Below, piece after piece: positions 8,681-14,857 of a stretch of DNA of 64,000 nt (position 1 is the first letter of the stretch; each line of letters starts with the position of its first letter). The DNA is taken from the IMG/VR virus record IMGVR_UViG_3300044796_000056, positions 1 to 64,000 of that record. One strand, given 5' to 3'. The translations under genes were made by a program, and so were the position numbers. The notes beneath the pieces are model-generated. The model saw nothing but the letters and a program-made list of their open reading frames with translations, was not told the DNA's origin and ran no database searches. The stretch is from a virus.

Positions 8681-9184
8681 ATGAAGAGCCTATTCGTAAT
8701 GATGGGCGTCATGGTGGCAGGGCTGGCATTAGCCGGTCCTGCCATTCACGATGACTCTACCGAAGCTAGTCGCCAATTGAGCGAGCAGTGCACTAAGGTA
8801 GGCAAGTTCGCTCAGGCGATTGCCACAATCAAGGCTACCGGAGTTGCCGAGTCTGATTTTGAACATTACATTTCACAACCGATTATCCAATCGTTCCCTA
8901 TTACACTTATCCGGCATCAGGTATACGCATCTAACATGCGACCCACGGACGCATTCCAGATCTACTATGAGCGTTGCCTTGTAGTGGGCTACGATAACAT
9001 TCTCCAATCCATGAAGGACGCTGACGAACTAGTCAATCTCCGGGAAGAGAACCGAACATTAAAGAGCCAGTTGGCACAAAAGCAAGACCAACTGAACCAG
9101 TTACAGCGTGCCCTGGATAACCAGCCGGTACGAACCAAAGAAGTGCTTGTGCCCACTTACGGCACACCAATCGAGAATCACTAA
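8681..9184 (+). CDS. Exported coiled-coil protein
   Basis: 167 residues, one base after the previous stop. Signal peptide (MMGVMVAGLALAGPA), two Cys (~36 and ~93), and a C-terminal coiled coil (residues ~110-145, LREENRTLKSQLAQKQDQLNQ). Probably exported with the upstream Asn/Ser-rich protein as a pair. Unknown function. Confidence 0.7.
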   Translation: MKSLFVMMGVMVAGLALAGPAIHDDSTEASRQLSEQCTKVGKFAQAIATIKATGVAESDFEHYISQPIIQSFPITLIRHQVYASNMRPTDAFQIYYERCLVVGYDNILQSMKDADELVNLREENRTLKSQLAQKQDQLNQLQRALDNQPVRTKEVLVPTYGTPIENH

Positions 9185-9447
9185 TGCCAGCTAACCGTCG
9201 CGAAGAACTCCTACAGATCCTCCAAGAAGAAGCGGCCGAGGTCATCCAGGCAGCCTCCAAGCAGGTAAGGTTCGGTGTCAATACACGCAACCAAGATCAT
9301 CTTGAATTGGAGATGGGCGACCTAGCAGGTGTCATCAAGCTTCTCCTTATGGAAGGTTACGTCAGCGATGACAAGGTCTGTGAGAATGCCGAGGCCAAGA
9401 TAGTGAAGCTGGACGGCATTATGACGTTCAAGCGGGAGCCGGTATGA
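9184..9447 (+). CDS. MazG-like NTP pyrophosphohydrolase (short)
   Basis: 87 residues, all-alpha. LQEEAAEVIQAASK and LELEMGDLAGVIK form the EExxE ... ExxD metal-binding motif of the MazG/PRA-PH superfamily, which hydrolyses NTPs to NMP and pyrophosphate. It is followed, with a 4-nt overlap, by a second MazG-like gene. Confidence 0.75.
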   Translation: MPANRREELLQILQEEAAEVIQAASKQVRFGVNTRNQDHLELEMGDLAGVIKLLLMEGYVSDDKVCENAEAKIVKLDGIMTFKREPV

Positions 9448-9824
9448 ACATCACCGAATACCAAGCCTGGGTTGCCAAGATGTGGTCCAGCAGCCGTCCT
9501 CTTAAGGCCGGCAAGCGCGAGTATACTCTCAAGGACAACTACGTCATGACGACCGGCTTGGCTGGCGAGACCGCCGAGGTTGTCGAGGCTGTCCTGAAGT
9601 TCGTGGTGGCGATAGGTAAGGTTACTGAACGATCCAAGAAGGACGTCCGGGACGAGCGGAAGCTAGAGAAGAAAGAACTTACGAAAGAGTTGGGCGACGC
9701 TCTCTACTATCTACTGGCCGTTGCTCATAAGAGTGATATCAAGGCTCAAGACATCATCAATGTCAACGTAGATAAACTCACAAAGCGTTACGCCAAGAAG
9801 AAATACGCACGAAAGGCTAAATAA
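9444..9824 (+). CDS. MazG-like NTP pyrophosphohydrolase
   Basis: 126 residues. LAGETAEVVEAVLK and ELTKELGDALYYLL give the ExxE ... ExxD signature. The segment between is longer and Lys/Arg-rich than in the upstream paralogue. Phage MazG proteins alter NTP or alarmone pools; the true substrate is unknown. Confidence 0.8.
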   Translation: MNITEYQAWVAKMWSSSRPLKAGKREYTLKDNYVMTTGLAGETAEVVEAVLKFVVAIGKVTERSKKDVRDERKLEKKELTKELGDALYYLLAVAHKSDIKAQDIINVNVDKLTKRYAKKKYARKAK

Positions 9825-9842
9825 CTCCAGGGCAACCTGGAG
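9817..9842 (+). promoter_or_regulatory. CTAAATA element and GCAA-capped hairpin
   Basis: CTAAATA (9817-9823) overlaps the MazG stop, followed directly by the stem CTCCAGG/CCTGGAG with loop GCAA (9825-9842). There is no T-run. Could be a late promoter plus mRNA-end or ribosome-site hairpin. Confidence 0.4.
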
Positions 9843-9848
9843 TTGACG

Positions 9849-10001
9849 TTGCGACTAGGATCGATCATTCTACTCATCTTTATACTAGGCATATTTGCCA
9901 TAGGTGAGACGTGGTTGCTCCAACACAAAGACGATCCCCGCATTCATGTCCATCACACCTGCCCAGACTTTACTTCTAAGACTGACCACGGTATAATATA
10001 A
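9849..10001 (+). CDS. Small single-pass membrane protein (TTG start)
   Basis: A 50-residue frame from TTG 9849, with GGAG 6 nt upstream, encodes one strong hydrophobic helix (residues ~4-20, SIILLIFILGIFAIG) and a short His-rich C-terminus. It fills the space between MazG and the next promoter, which overlaps its end. The unusual start codon keeps confidence moderate. Confidence 0.45.
   Translation: MRLGSIILLIFILGIFAIGETWLLQHKDDPRIHVHHTCPDFTSKTDHGII
9969..9997 (+). promoter_or_regulatory. Early-type promoter, leaderless
   Basis: TTTACT, 17 nt, TATAAT; ATG at 10005 lies 7 nt after the -10 box. Confidence 0.75.
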
Positions 10002-10004
10002 GCC

Positions 10005-10229
10005 ATGGACGTAAATACTGCCATAGAAATAGCTAACTCAGCGGGTGGCATCTACCGCTGGGAAGGCAAATTGAATTTACACGCGGTGTATTTCGATTAT
10101 GGTGGCATGTACTTCACGGTCAAAGAGCTAGCCGGTATGCCAGAAATGCAATACGAGGCTATCATCCATTCTGTAGCTGAACGAGAGGCCTATCTGGCCG
10201 AGACATATGGCGGACCCACGAAACACTGA
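10005..10229 (+). CDS. Hypothetical protein
   Basis: 74 residues, no recognised domain; mixed alpha/beta composition. Expressed from a promoter whose -10 box is 7 nt before the ATG, so probably as a leaderless message. Overlaps the next gene by 23 nt. Confidence 0.65.
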   Translation: MDVNTAIEIANSAGGIYRWEGKLNLHAVYFDYGGMYFTVKELAGMPEMQYEAIIHSVAEREAYLAETYGGPTKH

Positions 10230-10389
10230 GAAAGAGATCGACTACCGGAAGCCCACAAGGATTAACCGGAATGTCAGGAAGACGGAAAAGAAGCAGGCTG
10301 CTGCACCGCATCGGCGCTCGGAAGCCTATCACCGTGAACGGTTCGACACTCGCCGCGCGATTGACTTGATGGATGATGACGAATTTTAA
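10207..10389 (+). CDS. Small basic hypothetical protein
   Basis: 60 residues, very rich in Arg, Lys and Glu, with an acidic end (DLMDDDEF). It overlaps the preceding gene by 23 nt. No family recognised. Confidence 0.5.
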   Translation: MADPRNTEKEIDYRKPTRINRNVRKTEKKQAAAPHRRSEAYHRERFDTRRAIDLMDDDEF

Positions 10390-10477
10390 GAGTTAGATCA
10401 ATTACTTAAGACTGAATTGACCTGATTCTACTATATAGGATACTTGAAGTACTTAACTTAAGACCTCAGAACATTAC

Positions 10478-10497
10478 GAATTGATTAAGATCAATTC
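10478..10497. repeat. Perfect palindrome upstream of tRNA-array promoter
   Basis: GAATTGAT-TAAG-ATCAATTC, an 8-bp perfect inverted repeat that ends 5 nt before the -35 region. It may be an operator for the array promoter. The surrounding 10390-10500 is AT-rich and non-coding, with further CTTAAG-type repeats. Confidence 0.45.
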
Positions 10498-10502
10498 TTA
10501 GA

Positions 10503-10531
10503 CTTTACTTCTGAGAAAACTAGAGTATAAT
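10503..10531 (+). promoter_or_regulatory. Promoter of the tRNA array
   Basis: CTTTAC (or TTTACT with 16 nt), 17 nt, TATAAT at 10526-10531. An ATG lies 7 nt downstream (10539) and opens a 38-codon frame to 10655. The sequence there is hairpin-rich, so RNA rather than protein is favoured. Confidence 0.65.
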
Positions 10532-11281
10532 AGTCTTCATGGTTGAGGTAGCGGCACAAACCGCACCTGAACCTTCGATGGGGTCGTCAGAGAACCGCAC
10601 TAGAAGGTCGAACAGGATGTTCGATAGTCGAAACCGGGAGTCACCAACAAGGTGACGTTGACGACGCAACTCATGGGCCCTCTCCCATGCCAGGCACGCG
10701 GTCACTCTACCACAGAACCGCTGGAACAAGATTTCTTTTGATACGGTCAGCGTCCTCTCAACATGGACTAGCGTTTGGTTGTAAAGCCATCGATGACTCC
10801 GGATTACGTAACCGGAACATATTCTTCAATACATATGGGTGGGCAACGACCACCGCCGAAAATGCCAGGCTAATGTTGTTGAACTGTCTTTAAGTGTCCG
10901 TCTAGATAACGGTAACACCAAGACTCCGGATCAGTAACCGGAAATTATCTTCTGGGTTGCCTCCGCCGCCAACTTCTCTGGTCCATCCGCCAAAGGGTGG
11001 CACTGCTTGACAAAATTATATCCGCAGTGAAAGTGAGGAAATATTCCGATGGCTAACGCTGTCGTGACCAACAGGCCGGAAACGGTAAGCGTTGGTCTAG
11101 CCGTAAAGGTAGAAGTAAGAGCCAAGTGGATTGCCACCTTGAGGCTCATGAGCACTGCTGAGTGAGGCAACGTTGAGTTGCACCAGCACTCTTTAAGTAG
11201 GGTAGAGTGACATACTTGCCTGGTCGGATGATACGTGAGTAGGGTTGCAAACCGGAAACGTATCAGCGTGTGAAAATCATC

Positions 11282-11363
11282 GCCGTGCGGGACACCGAAA
11301 TGTCCCAGTCATTCAAGGTTTACTGGACCGGCTGCAACTGGTCCAGTAGAAGTCAGGCACGGC
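11282..11363 (+). ncRNA. Three-way-junction RNA element
   Basis: GCCGTGC/GCACGGC closes two perfect hairpins, GGGACA/TGTCCC (loop CCGAAA) and TACTGGACC/GGTCCAGTA (9 bp). The element is 82 nt, tRNA-sized, with no CCA end. Confidence 0.6.
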
Positions 11364-11396
11364 AAAGACTAAGCTTGCAGGTTGATGTCGAAACCG

Positions 11397-11466
11397 AGTA
11401 TGGTCGTCTAGTGGATAGGACGCTCCCGTTAAGGGGGAAACGAGTGTTCGAATCACTCTCATGCGT
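11397..11466 (+). tRNA. tRNA-like, isotype unclear
   Basis: D-arm and T-arm (GAGTG-TTCGAAT-CACTC) are canonical and the acceptor pairs at 6 of 7 positions. No CCA follows. The anticodon loop reads CGTTAAG or GTTAAGG depending on register, with no T33 in the best register. Probably a decayed tRNA. Confidence 0.4.
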
Positions 11467-11571
11467 TGTCCTGACTTAAATTATCGAAGTGGGTTCAACT
11501 CCTACGGGTGCCCGGTGGCTAGCGTACATCGGCGAAACGATGTGACAGCCGGAGAGACGGCAAAGATTTAT

Positions 11572-11646
11572 TCCGACTGACGCGCAAGGTGTGCGGTGCC
11601 GCTGTTAACGGCCTGTGGATAGGTTCGATTCCTATAGTCGGAGCCA
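11572..11646 (+). tRNA. tRNA-Asn(GTT)
   Basis: Acceptor TCCGACT/AGTCGGA, anticodon loop CTGTTAA, T-loop TTCGATT, discriminator G and encoded CCA. Confidence 0.85.
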
Positions 11647-11650
11647 ATTT

Positions 11651-11726
11651 GGGTTTATAGCACAACGGCCAATGCATCCGGCTCTTAACCGGTAAGATCA
11701 GGGTTCGAATCCCTGTAAACCCACCA
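11651..11726 (+). tRNA. tRNA-Lys(CTT)
   Basis: Acceptor GGGTTTA/TAAACCC, anticodon stem CCGG/CCGG, loop CTCTTAA, T-loop TTCGAAT, CCA encoded. Confidence 0.88.
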
Positions 11727-11733
11727 GAAGATT

Positions 11734-11786
11734 GATGTGTTGACCTTACGTCGCCGGTTGCGGAATGACGGGTCTAGACATCACCA
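11734..11786 (+). ncRNA. CCA-ended extended hairpin
   Basis: GATGT/ACATC closes a rod with inner helices GACC/GGTC, CGTC/GACG and CCG/CGG, then ends ACCA like a tRNA 3' end. There are no tRNA arms. Confidence 0.45.
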
Positions 11787-11835
11787 CGTCGAGTCGTGGC
11801 GTTTCGCGCAACAACGAAAGAGCGCGCTTGAATTC

Positions 11836-11909
11836 GGGCGGTTAGTATAGCGGGATTATGCCTGGCTTGCATCCAGGTGACAGGGGTTCGACTCCCCTAC
11901 TGTCCACCA
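11836..11909 (+). tRNA. tRNA-Ala(TGC)
   Basis: Acceptor GGGCGGT/ACTGTCC, anticodon arm CCTGG-CTTGCAT-CCAGG, T-loop TTCGACT, CCA encoded. Confidence 0.9.
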
Positions 11910-11954
11910 ATCCATGGGCGAAGCGGCGAAAGCCTTAGTAGTCCACCAGTTTAT

Positions 11955-12035
11955 GTCCTGTCACACTCGGCGAGTGGTTGGCGTGCAGACGTGTACGTCA
12001 GACGAAGAAGGCTTCATTAACCTCGCAGGACTCCA
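11955..12035 (+). ncRNA. CCA-tailed tRNA-like RNA, non-canonical
   Basis: A 7-bp acceptor (GTCCTGT/GCAGGAC), discriminator T and CCA enclose three hairpins: CACTC-GGC-GAGTG, GACG-TGTA-CGTC and GAAG-AAGG-CTTC. There is no T-loop consensus and no 7-nt anticodon loop. See findings. Confidence 0.5.
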
Positions 12036-12042
12036 AGTTTAC

Positions 12043-12117
12043 GCGGATGTGGCAGAATGGTAATGCCCAACTTTGCCAAAGTTGTGCTCGAGGGTTCGAT
12101 TCCCTTCGTCCGCTCCA
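12043..12117 (+). tRNA. tRNA-Gly(GCC)
   Basis: Acceptor GCGGATG/CGTCCGC, anticodon arm CAACT-TTGCCAA-AGTTG, T-loop TTCGATT, CCA encoded. Confidence 0.9.
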
Positions 12118-12121
12118 TTTC

Positions 12122-12197
12122 GGGTTATTAGCTCAGAGGCAGAGCATCCGGCTTTTAACCGGTAAGGTCGAGATATCGTAATTCTCATAACCCACCA
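12122..12197 (+). tRNA. tRNA-Lys(TTT)
   Basis: Acceptor GGGTTAT/ATAACCC and loop CTTTTAA are standard. The T-arm is odd: GAGA/TCTC around an enlarged loop without TTC, so function may be altered. Confidence 0.75.
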
Positions 12198-12204
12198 AGT
12201 TTAT

Positions 12205-12279
12205 GGCGTGTCTATGGTTGAGGTTGGATCGCACCCAGCAGGACTTGAAGCAAGGAGTTAGTAGCTCTCCACGCCACCA
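12205..12279 (+). ncRNA. CCA-tailed tRNA-like RNA, non-canonical
   Basis: 75 nt. Acceptor GGCGTG/CACGCC plus ACCA; inside lie GTTGG/CCAGC with a 7-nt loop, CTTG-AAG-CAAG and GAG-TTAGTAG-CTC. There is no conventional anticodon stem. Confidence 0.45.
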
Positions 12280-12286
12280 GTATTAT

Positions 12287-12360
12287 TCACTGATCGTCCA
12301 GCGGCAGGACATCTGGCTCTGACCCAGAGAACCTAGGTTCGAATCCTAGTCGGTGATCCA
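12287..12360 (+). tRNA. tRNA-Gln(CTG)
   Basis: Acceptor TCACTGA/TCGGTGA, anticodon arm TCTGG-CTCTGAC-CCAGA, CCA encoded. The 5' flank TATTAT and acceptor are shared with tRNA-Gln(TTG) at 13983, so the two are duplicates. Confidence 0.9.
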
Positions 12361-12374
12361 GACTATATAATCTC

Positions 12375-12677
12375 ATGCGCAAAGTAAGATTTCCTACTGA
12401 TATTGAACGTGCAGCCTACAGACGCAAAGTCGTCGCCCGTTTCAAACGGTTGAAAGGCTGTACTGACTGTGGCTACAAAGCCAATTCAGCAGCGTTAGAA
12501 TTTGATCATGTCGACGAAACTACCAAGACCAAAACGGTAGGATCGTTGATGTACAACGGATGGAAAGACATCAAGAATGAAATAGCAAAATGCGTCGTAC
12601 GATGTGCGAATTGCCACGCTATCAGAACACTTGAAAGAAACTACCGTAAGAAAGATTATGCCCGAGTGGTGGAATAG
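12375..12677 (+). CDS. HNH endonuclease in the tRNA array
   Basis: 100 residues. CTDCGYK, LEFDHVDE and CVVRCANCHAIRT form the HNH core with two zinc knuckles. It starts 14 nt after tRNA-Gln(CTG), and its last 18 nt overlap the 5' end of tRNA-Leu(TAG). It is probably a homing-type mobile gene that uses the tRNA array as a safe site. A TATAAT lies just before the ATG, without a clear -35. Confidence 0.8.
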   Translation: MRKVRFPTDIERAAYRRKVVARFKRLKGCTDCGYKANSAALEFDHVDETTKTKTVGSLMYNGWKDIKNEIAKCVVRCANCHAIRTLERNYRKKDYARVVE

Positions 12678-12742
12678 GCAGACACACCGCGCTTAGAACG
12701 CGACGCGAAAGCATGCAGGTTCGATTCCTGTCTCGGGTACCA
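12660..12742 (+). tRNA. tRNA-Leu(TAG)
   Basis: Acceptor GCCCGAG/CTCGGGT, anticodon arm CGCG-CTTAGAA-CGCG, extended variable arm, T-loop TTCGATT, CCA encoded. Confidence 0.88.
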
Positions 12743-12752
12743 AGTTTTGCTA

Positions 12753-12804
12753 GCAGAACGTCCTCTCACACCAGGCAATTAGAGCCGAAATGTCAAGACG
12801 CTGC
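12753..12804 (+). ncRNA. Repeated structured RNA element, copy 1
   Basis: Helices GCAG/CTGC and CGTC/GACG enclose a 34-nt apical segment that includes CTCT/AGAG. The apical segment is 31/34 identical to copy 2 at 13668, while the enclosing stems differ in sequence but still pair. Confidence 0.6.
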
Positions 12805-12814
12805 GGCTACCGTT

Positions 12815-12891
12815 TGCGGGTTGGAGAAGTGGCTATCTCGCTTGCCTCATAAGCAAGAGATCCTGGGTTCGAGTCCCAGACTCCGCTACCA
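12815..12891 (+). tRNA. tRNA-Met(CAT), initiator-like
   Basis: 77 nt, loop CTCATAA. Position 1-72 is a T-T mismatch and the 5' half TGCGGGTTGGAG resembles initiator tRNA, but the three G-C pairs of the initiator anticodon stem are absent. Elongator Met or Ile2 (lysidine-modified) cannot be excluded. Confidence 0.75.
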
Positions 12892-12998
12892 AATTTGTGG
12901 ACTATTCATCGGGCGAGAGCATCCGCTGTAACAGGCGCGTGATGCCAGTGCAGGTGCTCAATCCATCGTTCTGCCTGACGATACAGGCTTCTTATTCT

Positions 12999-13073
12999 GC
13001 CTTCAAAGCGTAAAAGGTGACGCGGTGGTTTTGTAATCCACAGAACACGGTTCGATTCCGTGTGAAGGCTCCA
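12999..13073 (+). tRNA. tRNA-Thr(TGT)
   Basis: Acceptor GCCTTCA/TGAAGGC, loop TTTGTAA, T-loop TTCGATT, CCA encoded. Upstream 12892-12998 is non-coding and hairpin-rich. Confidence 0.85.
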
Positions 13074-13083
13074 AGTTTAGTTG

Positions 13084-13150
13084 CCAGTTCTACCGGTCTC
13101 CGAGCCGGTCACCCGACACTAGTGTGGCAGGGTGCACAAATACTGGACCA
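13084..13150 (+). ncRNA. CCA-tailed RNA, non-canonical
   Basis: CCAGT/ACTGG closes ACCGG-N8-CCGGT and CACCC/GGGTG (with inner ACACTAGTGT), ending ACCA. Only two arms; 67 nt. Confidence 0.45.
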
Positions 13151-13163
13151 ATTCAAAGTTTAT

Positions 13164-13249
13164 GCGTCGTTGTGTGAGTGGTTAAAACAATCTGTCTGTA
13201 AAACAGATCTCTTCGGGGTACGGTGGTTCGAATCCATCACGGCGCACCA
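13164..13249 (+). tRNA. tRNA-Tyr(GTA)
   Basis: Acceptor GCGTCGT/ACGGCGC, anticodon arm ATCTGT-CTGTAAA-ACAGAT, long variable arm typical of Tyr, CCA encoded. Confidence 0.9.
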
Positions 13250-13259
13250 ATTTCAATAT

Positions 13260-13338
13260 GGCACCTTAGCATAGCCTGGCTTAATGCGCTACCCTGTCAC
13301 GGTAGAGATCACGGGTTCGAATCCCGTAGGTGTCGCCA
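13260..13338 (+). tRNA. tRNA-Asp(GTC)
   Basis: Acceptor GGCACCT/AGGTGTC, anticodon arm CTACC-CTGTCAC-GGTAG, CCA encoded. Confidence 0.9.
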
Positions 13339-13343
13339 ATTAT

Positions 13344-13418
13344 GCCTCGTTAGCTCAGCGATAGAGCGCCTCGTTTACACCGAGGATGTCGGCGGTTTGA
13401 TCCCGTCACGAGGTACCA
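13344..13418 (+). tRNA. tRNA-Val(TAC)
   Basis: Acceptor GCCTCGT/ACGAGGT, anticodon arm CCTCG-TTTACAC-CGAGG, T-loop TTTGATC, CCA encoded. Confidence 0.9.
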
Positions 13419-13424
13419 GTTTAT

Positions 13425-13499
13425 GCCTCACTCGTCCAAAGGCAAGGACGGCTGCCTGATTAGCGGCAAATCGCGGTTCGAGTCCGTGGTGAGGTACCA
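13425..13499 (+). tRNA. tRNA-Ile(GAT)
   Basis: Acceptor GCCTCAC/GTGAGGT, loop CTGATTA, T-loop TTCGAGT, CCA encoded. Confidence 0.88.
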
Positions 13500-13505
13500 A
13501 TCAAT

Positions 13506-13579
13506 GTCCGTCAAGTGTTACGGTAGCACAGCTGTCTCCAAAACAGCGGGCCGGGGTTCGACTCCCTGGATGGACGCCA
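13506..13579 (+). tRNA. tRNA-Trp(CCA)
   Basis: Acceptor GTCCGTC/GATGGAC, anticodon arm GCTGT-CTCCAAA-ACAGC, CCA encoded. Confidence 0.9.
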
Positions 13580-13583
13580 AATT

Positions 13584-13659
13584 GCCCTTATAGCATAACG
13601 GATAGTGTACAGTCCTGCGAAGACTGTGATCCAGGTTCGATTCCTGGTATGGGCGCCAA
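13584..13659 (+). tRNA. tRNA-Arg(GCG)
   Basis: Acceptor GCCCTTA/TATGGGC, anticodon arm CAGTC-CTGCGAA-GACTG, CCA encoded. G34 instead of the usual A34/inosine for CGN codons. Confidence 0.85.
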
Positions 13660-13667
13660 TTTGTAAA

Positions 13668-13723
13668 GCCGGAACAGGCCTCTCGCACCAGGCAATTAGA
13701 GCCAAAATGCCAAGCCTCCCGGC
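13668..13723 (+). ncRNA. Repeated structured RNA element, copy 2
   Basis: Helices GCCGG/CCGGC and AGGC/GCCT enclose a 34-nt apical segment nearly identical to copy 1 (12753-12804). Confidence 0.6.
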
Positions 13724-13733
13724 TAATTTATTT

Positions 13734-13807
13734 CAGGGTAAGGTGTTACGGTAGCATCCGAGTTTTGGAAACTTGTGGCCGGAGTTCAACTCTCCGTACC
13801 CTGACCA
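13734..13807 (+). tRNA. tRNA-Pro(TGG), first copy
   Basis: Acceptor CAGGGTA/TACCCTG, anticodon arm CGAGT-TTTGGAA-ACTTG, T-loop TTCAACT, CCA encoded. Shares the D-arm string GTGTTACGGTAGCA with tRNA-Trp, suggesting origin by copying. Confidence 0.75.
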
Positions 13808-13813
13808 ATTTAT

Positions 13814-13887
13814 GCGGGATAAGTGTTTGGGTTACACGATAGTCTTCCAAACTATCATAGCGGGTTCGAGTCCCGCACTCCGCTCCA
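13814..13887 (+). tRNA. tRNA-Gly(TCC)
   Basis: Anticodon arm GATAGT-CTTCCAA-ACTATC, T-loop TTCGAGT, CCA encoded; acceptor has one mismatch. Confidence 0.88.
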
Positions 13888-13942
13888 AGTTTATGCTTCT
13901 TTCACACAACTGAATCAGTGTGTAAACCATGTGAGCGCGCAA

Positions 13943-13974
13943 GCGGGTCGTTGGTAGAGGAGCTCCCAACCTCC
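13943..13974 (+). pseudogene. Truncated tRNA 5' half (Gly-CCC-like)
   Basis: GCGGGTCGTTGGTAGAGGAG followed by CTCCCAA resembles the D-arm and anticodon loop of tRNA-Gly. The 3' half is replaced by the leader shared with the two tRNA-Gln genes. Confidence 0.5.
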
Positions 13975-13982
13975 TTTATTAT

Positions 13983-14057
13983 TCACTGATCGTCTAATTG
14001 GCAGGACGCGAGGCTTTGACCCTCTGAATCTAGGTTCGAGTCCTAGTCGGTGATCCA
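13983..14057 (+). tRNA. tRNA-Gln(TTG)
   Basis: Acceptor TCACTGA/TCGGTGA, loop CTTTGAC, T-loop TTCGAGT, CCA encoded. Confidence 0.9.
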
Positions 14058-14063
14058 GTTTTT

Positions 14064-14139
14064 GCTCCTATAGAATAGAGGCCCAGTTCGCGACCCTCTC
14101 AAGGTTGACACACCGGTTCGAATCCGGTTAGGAGCGCCA
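14064..14139 (+). tRNA. tRNA-Glu(CTC)
   Basis: Acceptor GCTCCTA/TAGGAGC, anticodon arm CGACC-CTCTCAA-GGTTG, CCA encoded. Confidence 0.88.
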
Positions 14140-14146
14140 AATTATT

Positions 14147-14223
14147 CGGAGTGTAGCTCAGCCTGGTAGAGCGCGTGCCTTGGGCGCATGAGGTCGCAGG
14201 TTCGATTCCTGTCTCTCCGACCA
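14147..14223 (+). tRNA. tRNA-Pro(TGG), second copy
   Basis: Resembles the usual bacterial tRNA-Pro (CGGAGTG acceptor, loop CTTGGGC, T-loop TTCGATT, CCA). Confidence 0.9.
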
Positions 14224-14226
14224 TCT

Positions 14227-14332
14227 TTAAGTTGACGAGAGTTGGCCGTGTCATGAGCGGCATCGCCTCAAGCTGGTACTGTCATGGGTATCACGGCGGA
14301 CTACCGAATATTCCCGGAACCGTTCAACTTAA
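14227..14332 (+). ncRNA. Structured RNA with 9-bp closing stem
   Basis: TTAAGTTGA/TCAACTTAA encloses an inner helix GCCGTG/CACGGC. 106 nt, no frame and no tRNA features; lies between tRNA-Pro and tRNA-Glu. Confidence 0.5.
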
Positions 14333-14346
14333 TCTTTTCAGTTTAT

Positions 14347-14423
14347 GCACTTATCGTCTAGTGGCTCAGGATACTCGCCTTTCAAGCGGGATGACTGGGG
14401 TTCGAATCCCCATAGGTGCGCCA
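14347..14423 (+). tRNA. tRNA-Glu(TTC)
   Basis: Acceptor GCACTTA/TAGGTGC, anticodon arm CTCGC-CTTTCAA-GCGGG, CCA encoded. Confidence 0.9.
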
Positions 14424-14428
14424 ATTAT

Positions 14429-14503
14429 GCCTCTGAAGCTCAATGGAAGAGCAGCACGCTTCGAACGTGTTGGGTGCAGGTTCGAGTCCTGTCAGGGGTG
14501 CCA
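14429..14503 (+). tRNA. tRNA-Arg(TCG)
   Basis: Acceptor GCCTCTG/CAGGGGT, anticodon arm GCACG-CTTCGAA-CGTGT, CCA encoded. A GCCTGA/TCAGGC hairpin lies in the following spacer. Confidence 0.9.
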
Positions 14504-14580
14504 AATATGGACAAGGGTCCCGGTGAGTGTTCCACTTCACTGTACAACTAGAAGCCTGATGTATTTCAGGCAAGAATTAT

Positions 14581-14657
14581 GTCCTCTTAGCTCAACTGGA
14601 TAGAGCGCCGAGCTTCTACCTCGGATGTTACGGGTTCGAGTCCTGTAGAGGATGCCA
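14581..14657 (+). tRNA. tRNA-Arg(TCT)
   Basis: Acceptor GTCCTCT/AGAGGAT, anticodon arm CCGAG-CTTCTAC-CTCGG, CCA encoded. Confidence 0.9.
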
Positions 14658-14662
14658 TTTAT

Positions 14663-14769
14663 GACCGGTCTTGAGATGTAGGACACTACGATTTGATAGA
14701 CGGATAAGTTCAATCTTGCCGCATACATATCAGCAAGTGGATTCGCGACTCGCGCGAACACGGTCACCA
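14663..14769 (+). ncRNA. CCA-tailed RNA with three hairpins
   Basis: GACCG/CGGTC plus ACCA closes GTAG-GACA-CTAC, CTTGC/GCAAG and TTCGCG/CGCGAA. 107 nt, no tRNA consensus loops. Confidence 0.45.
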
Positions 14770-14776
14770 AGTTTAT

Positions 14777-14852
14777 TCTCCTGTACGCCAATGCCAGAGC
14801 GGCTGCCCAATACGGCAGTGGAAGTGAAGGTACAGTCCTTCCGGGAGAGCCA
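14777..14852 (+). ncRNA. tRNA-sized cloverleaf lacking consensus loops
   Basis: 76 nt. Acceptor TCTCCTG/CGGGAGA, discriminator G, CCA; D-stem CGC/GCG; anticodon-position stem CTGCC/GGCAG with a 6-nt loop CAATAC; T-position stem AAGG/CCTT with a 6-nt loop TACAGT. T33 and the TTC of the T-loop are absent. All four stems pair, so structure is kept while decoding features are lost. Confidence 0.55.
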
Positions 14853-14857
14853 ATTAC

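Larger units (their letters stand above)
10541..11571 (+). ncRNA. ~1 kb structured non-coding leader of tRNA array
   Basis: No convincing gene lies between the array promoter and the first tRNA. Instead there are many strong local hairpins: GGTTGAGGTAGCGG/CCGCACCTGAACC at 10541, TCGAAC/GTTCGA, GTCACC/GGTGAC, ATGGG/CCCAT, and two copies of CCGG-loop-CCGG with similar flanks (near 10798 and 10924). ACATCG/CGATGT closes a hairpin near 11525. The position and size recall the large ornate phage RNAs GOLLD and ROOL, which also sit beside tRNA genes, but I cannot match their consensus. Confidence 0.5.

Noticed and set aside
10539-10655. 38-codon leaderless frame at the array promoter
   Set aside because: Low-complexity and fully covered by strong RNA hairpins; kept only as a remark in the promoter entry.
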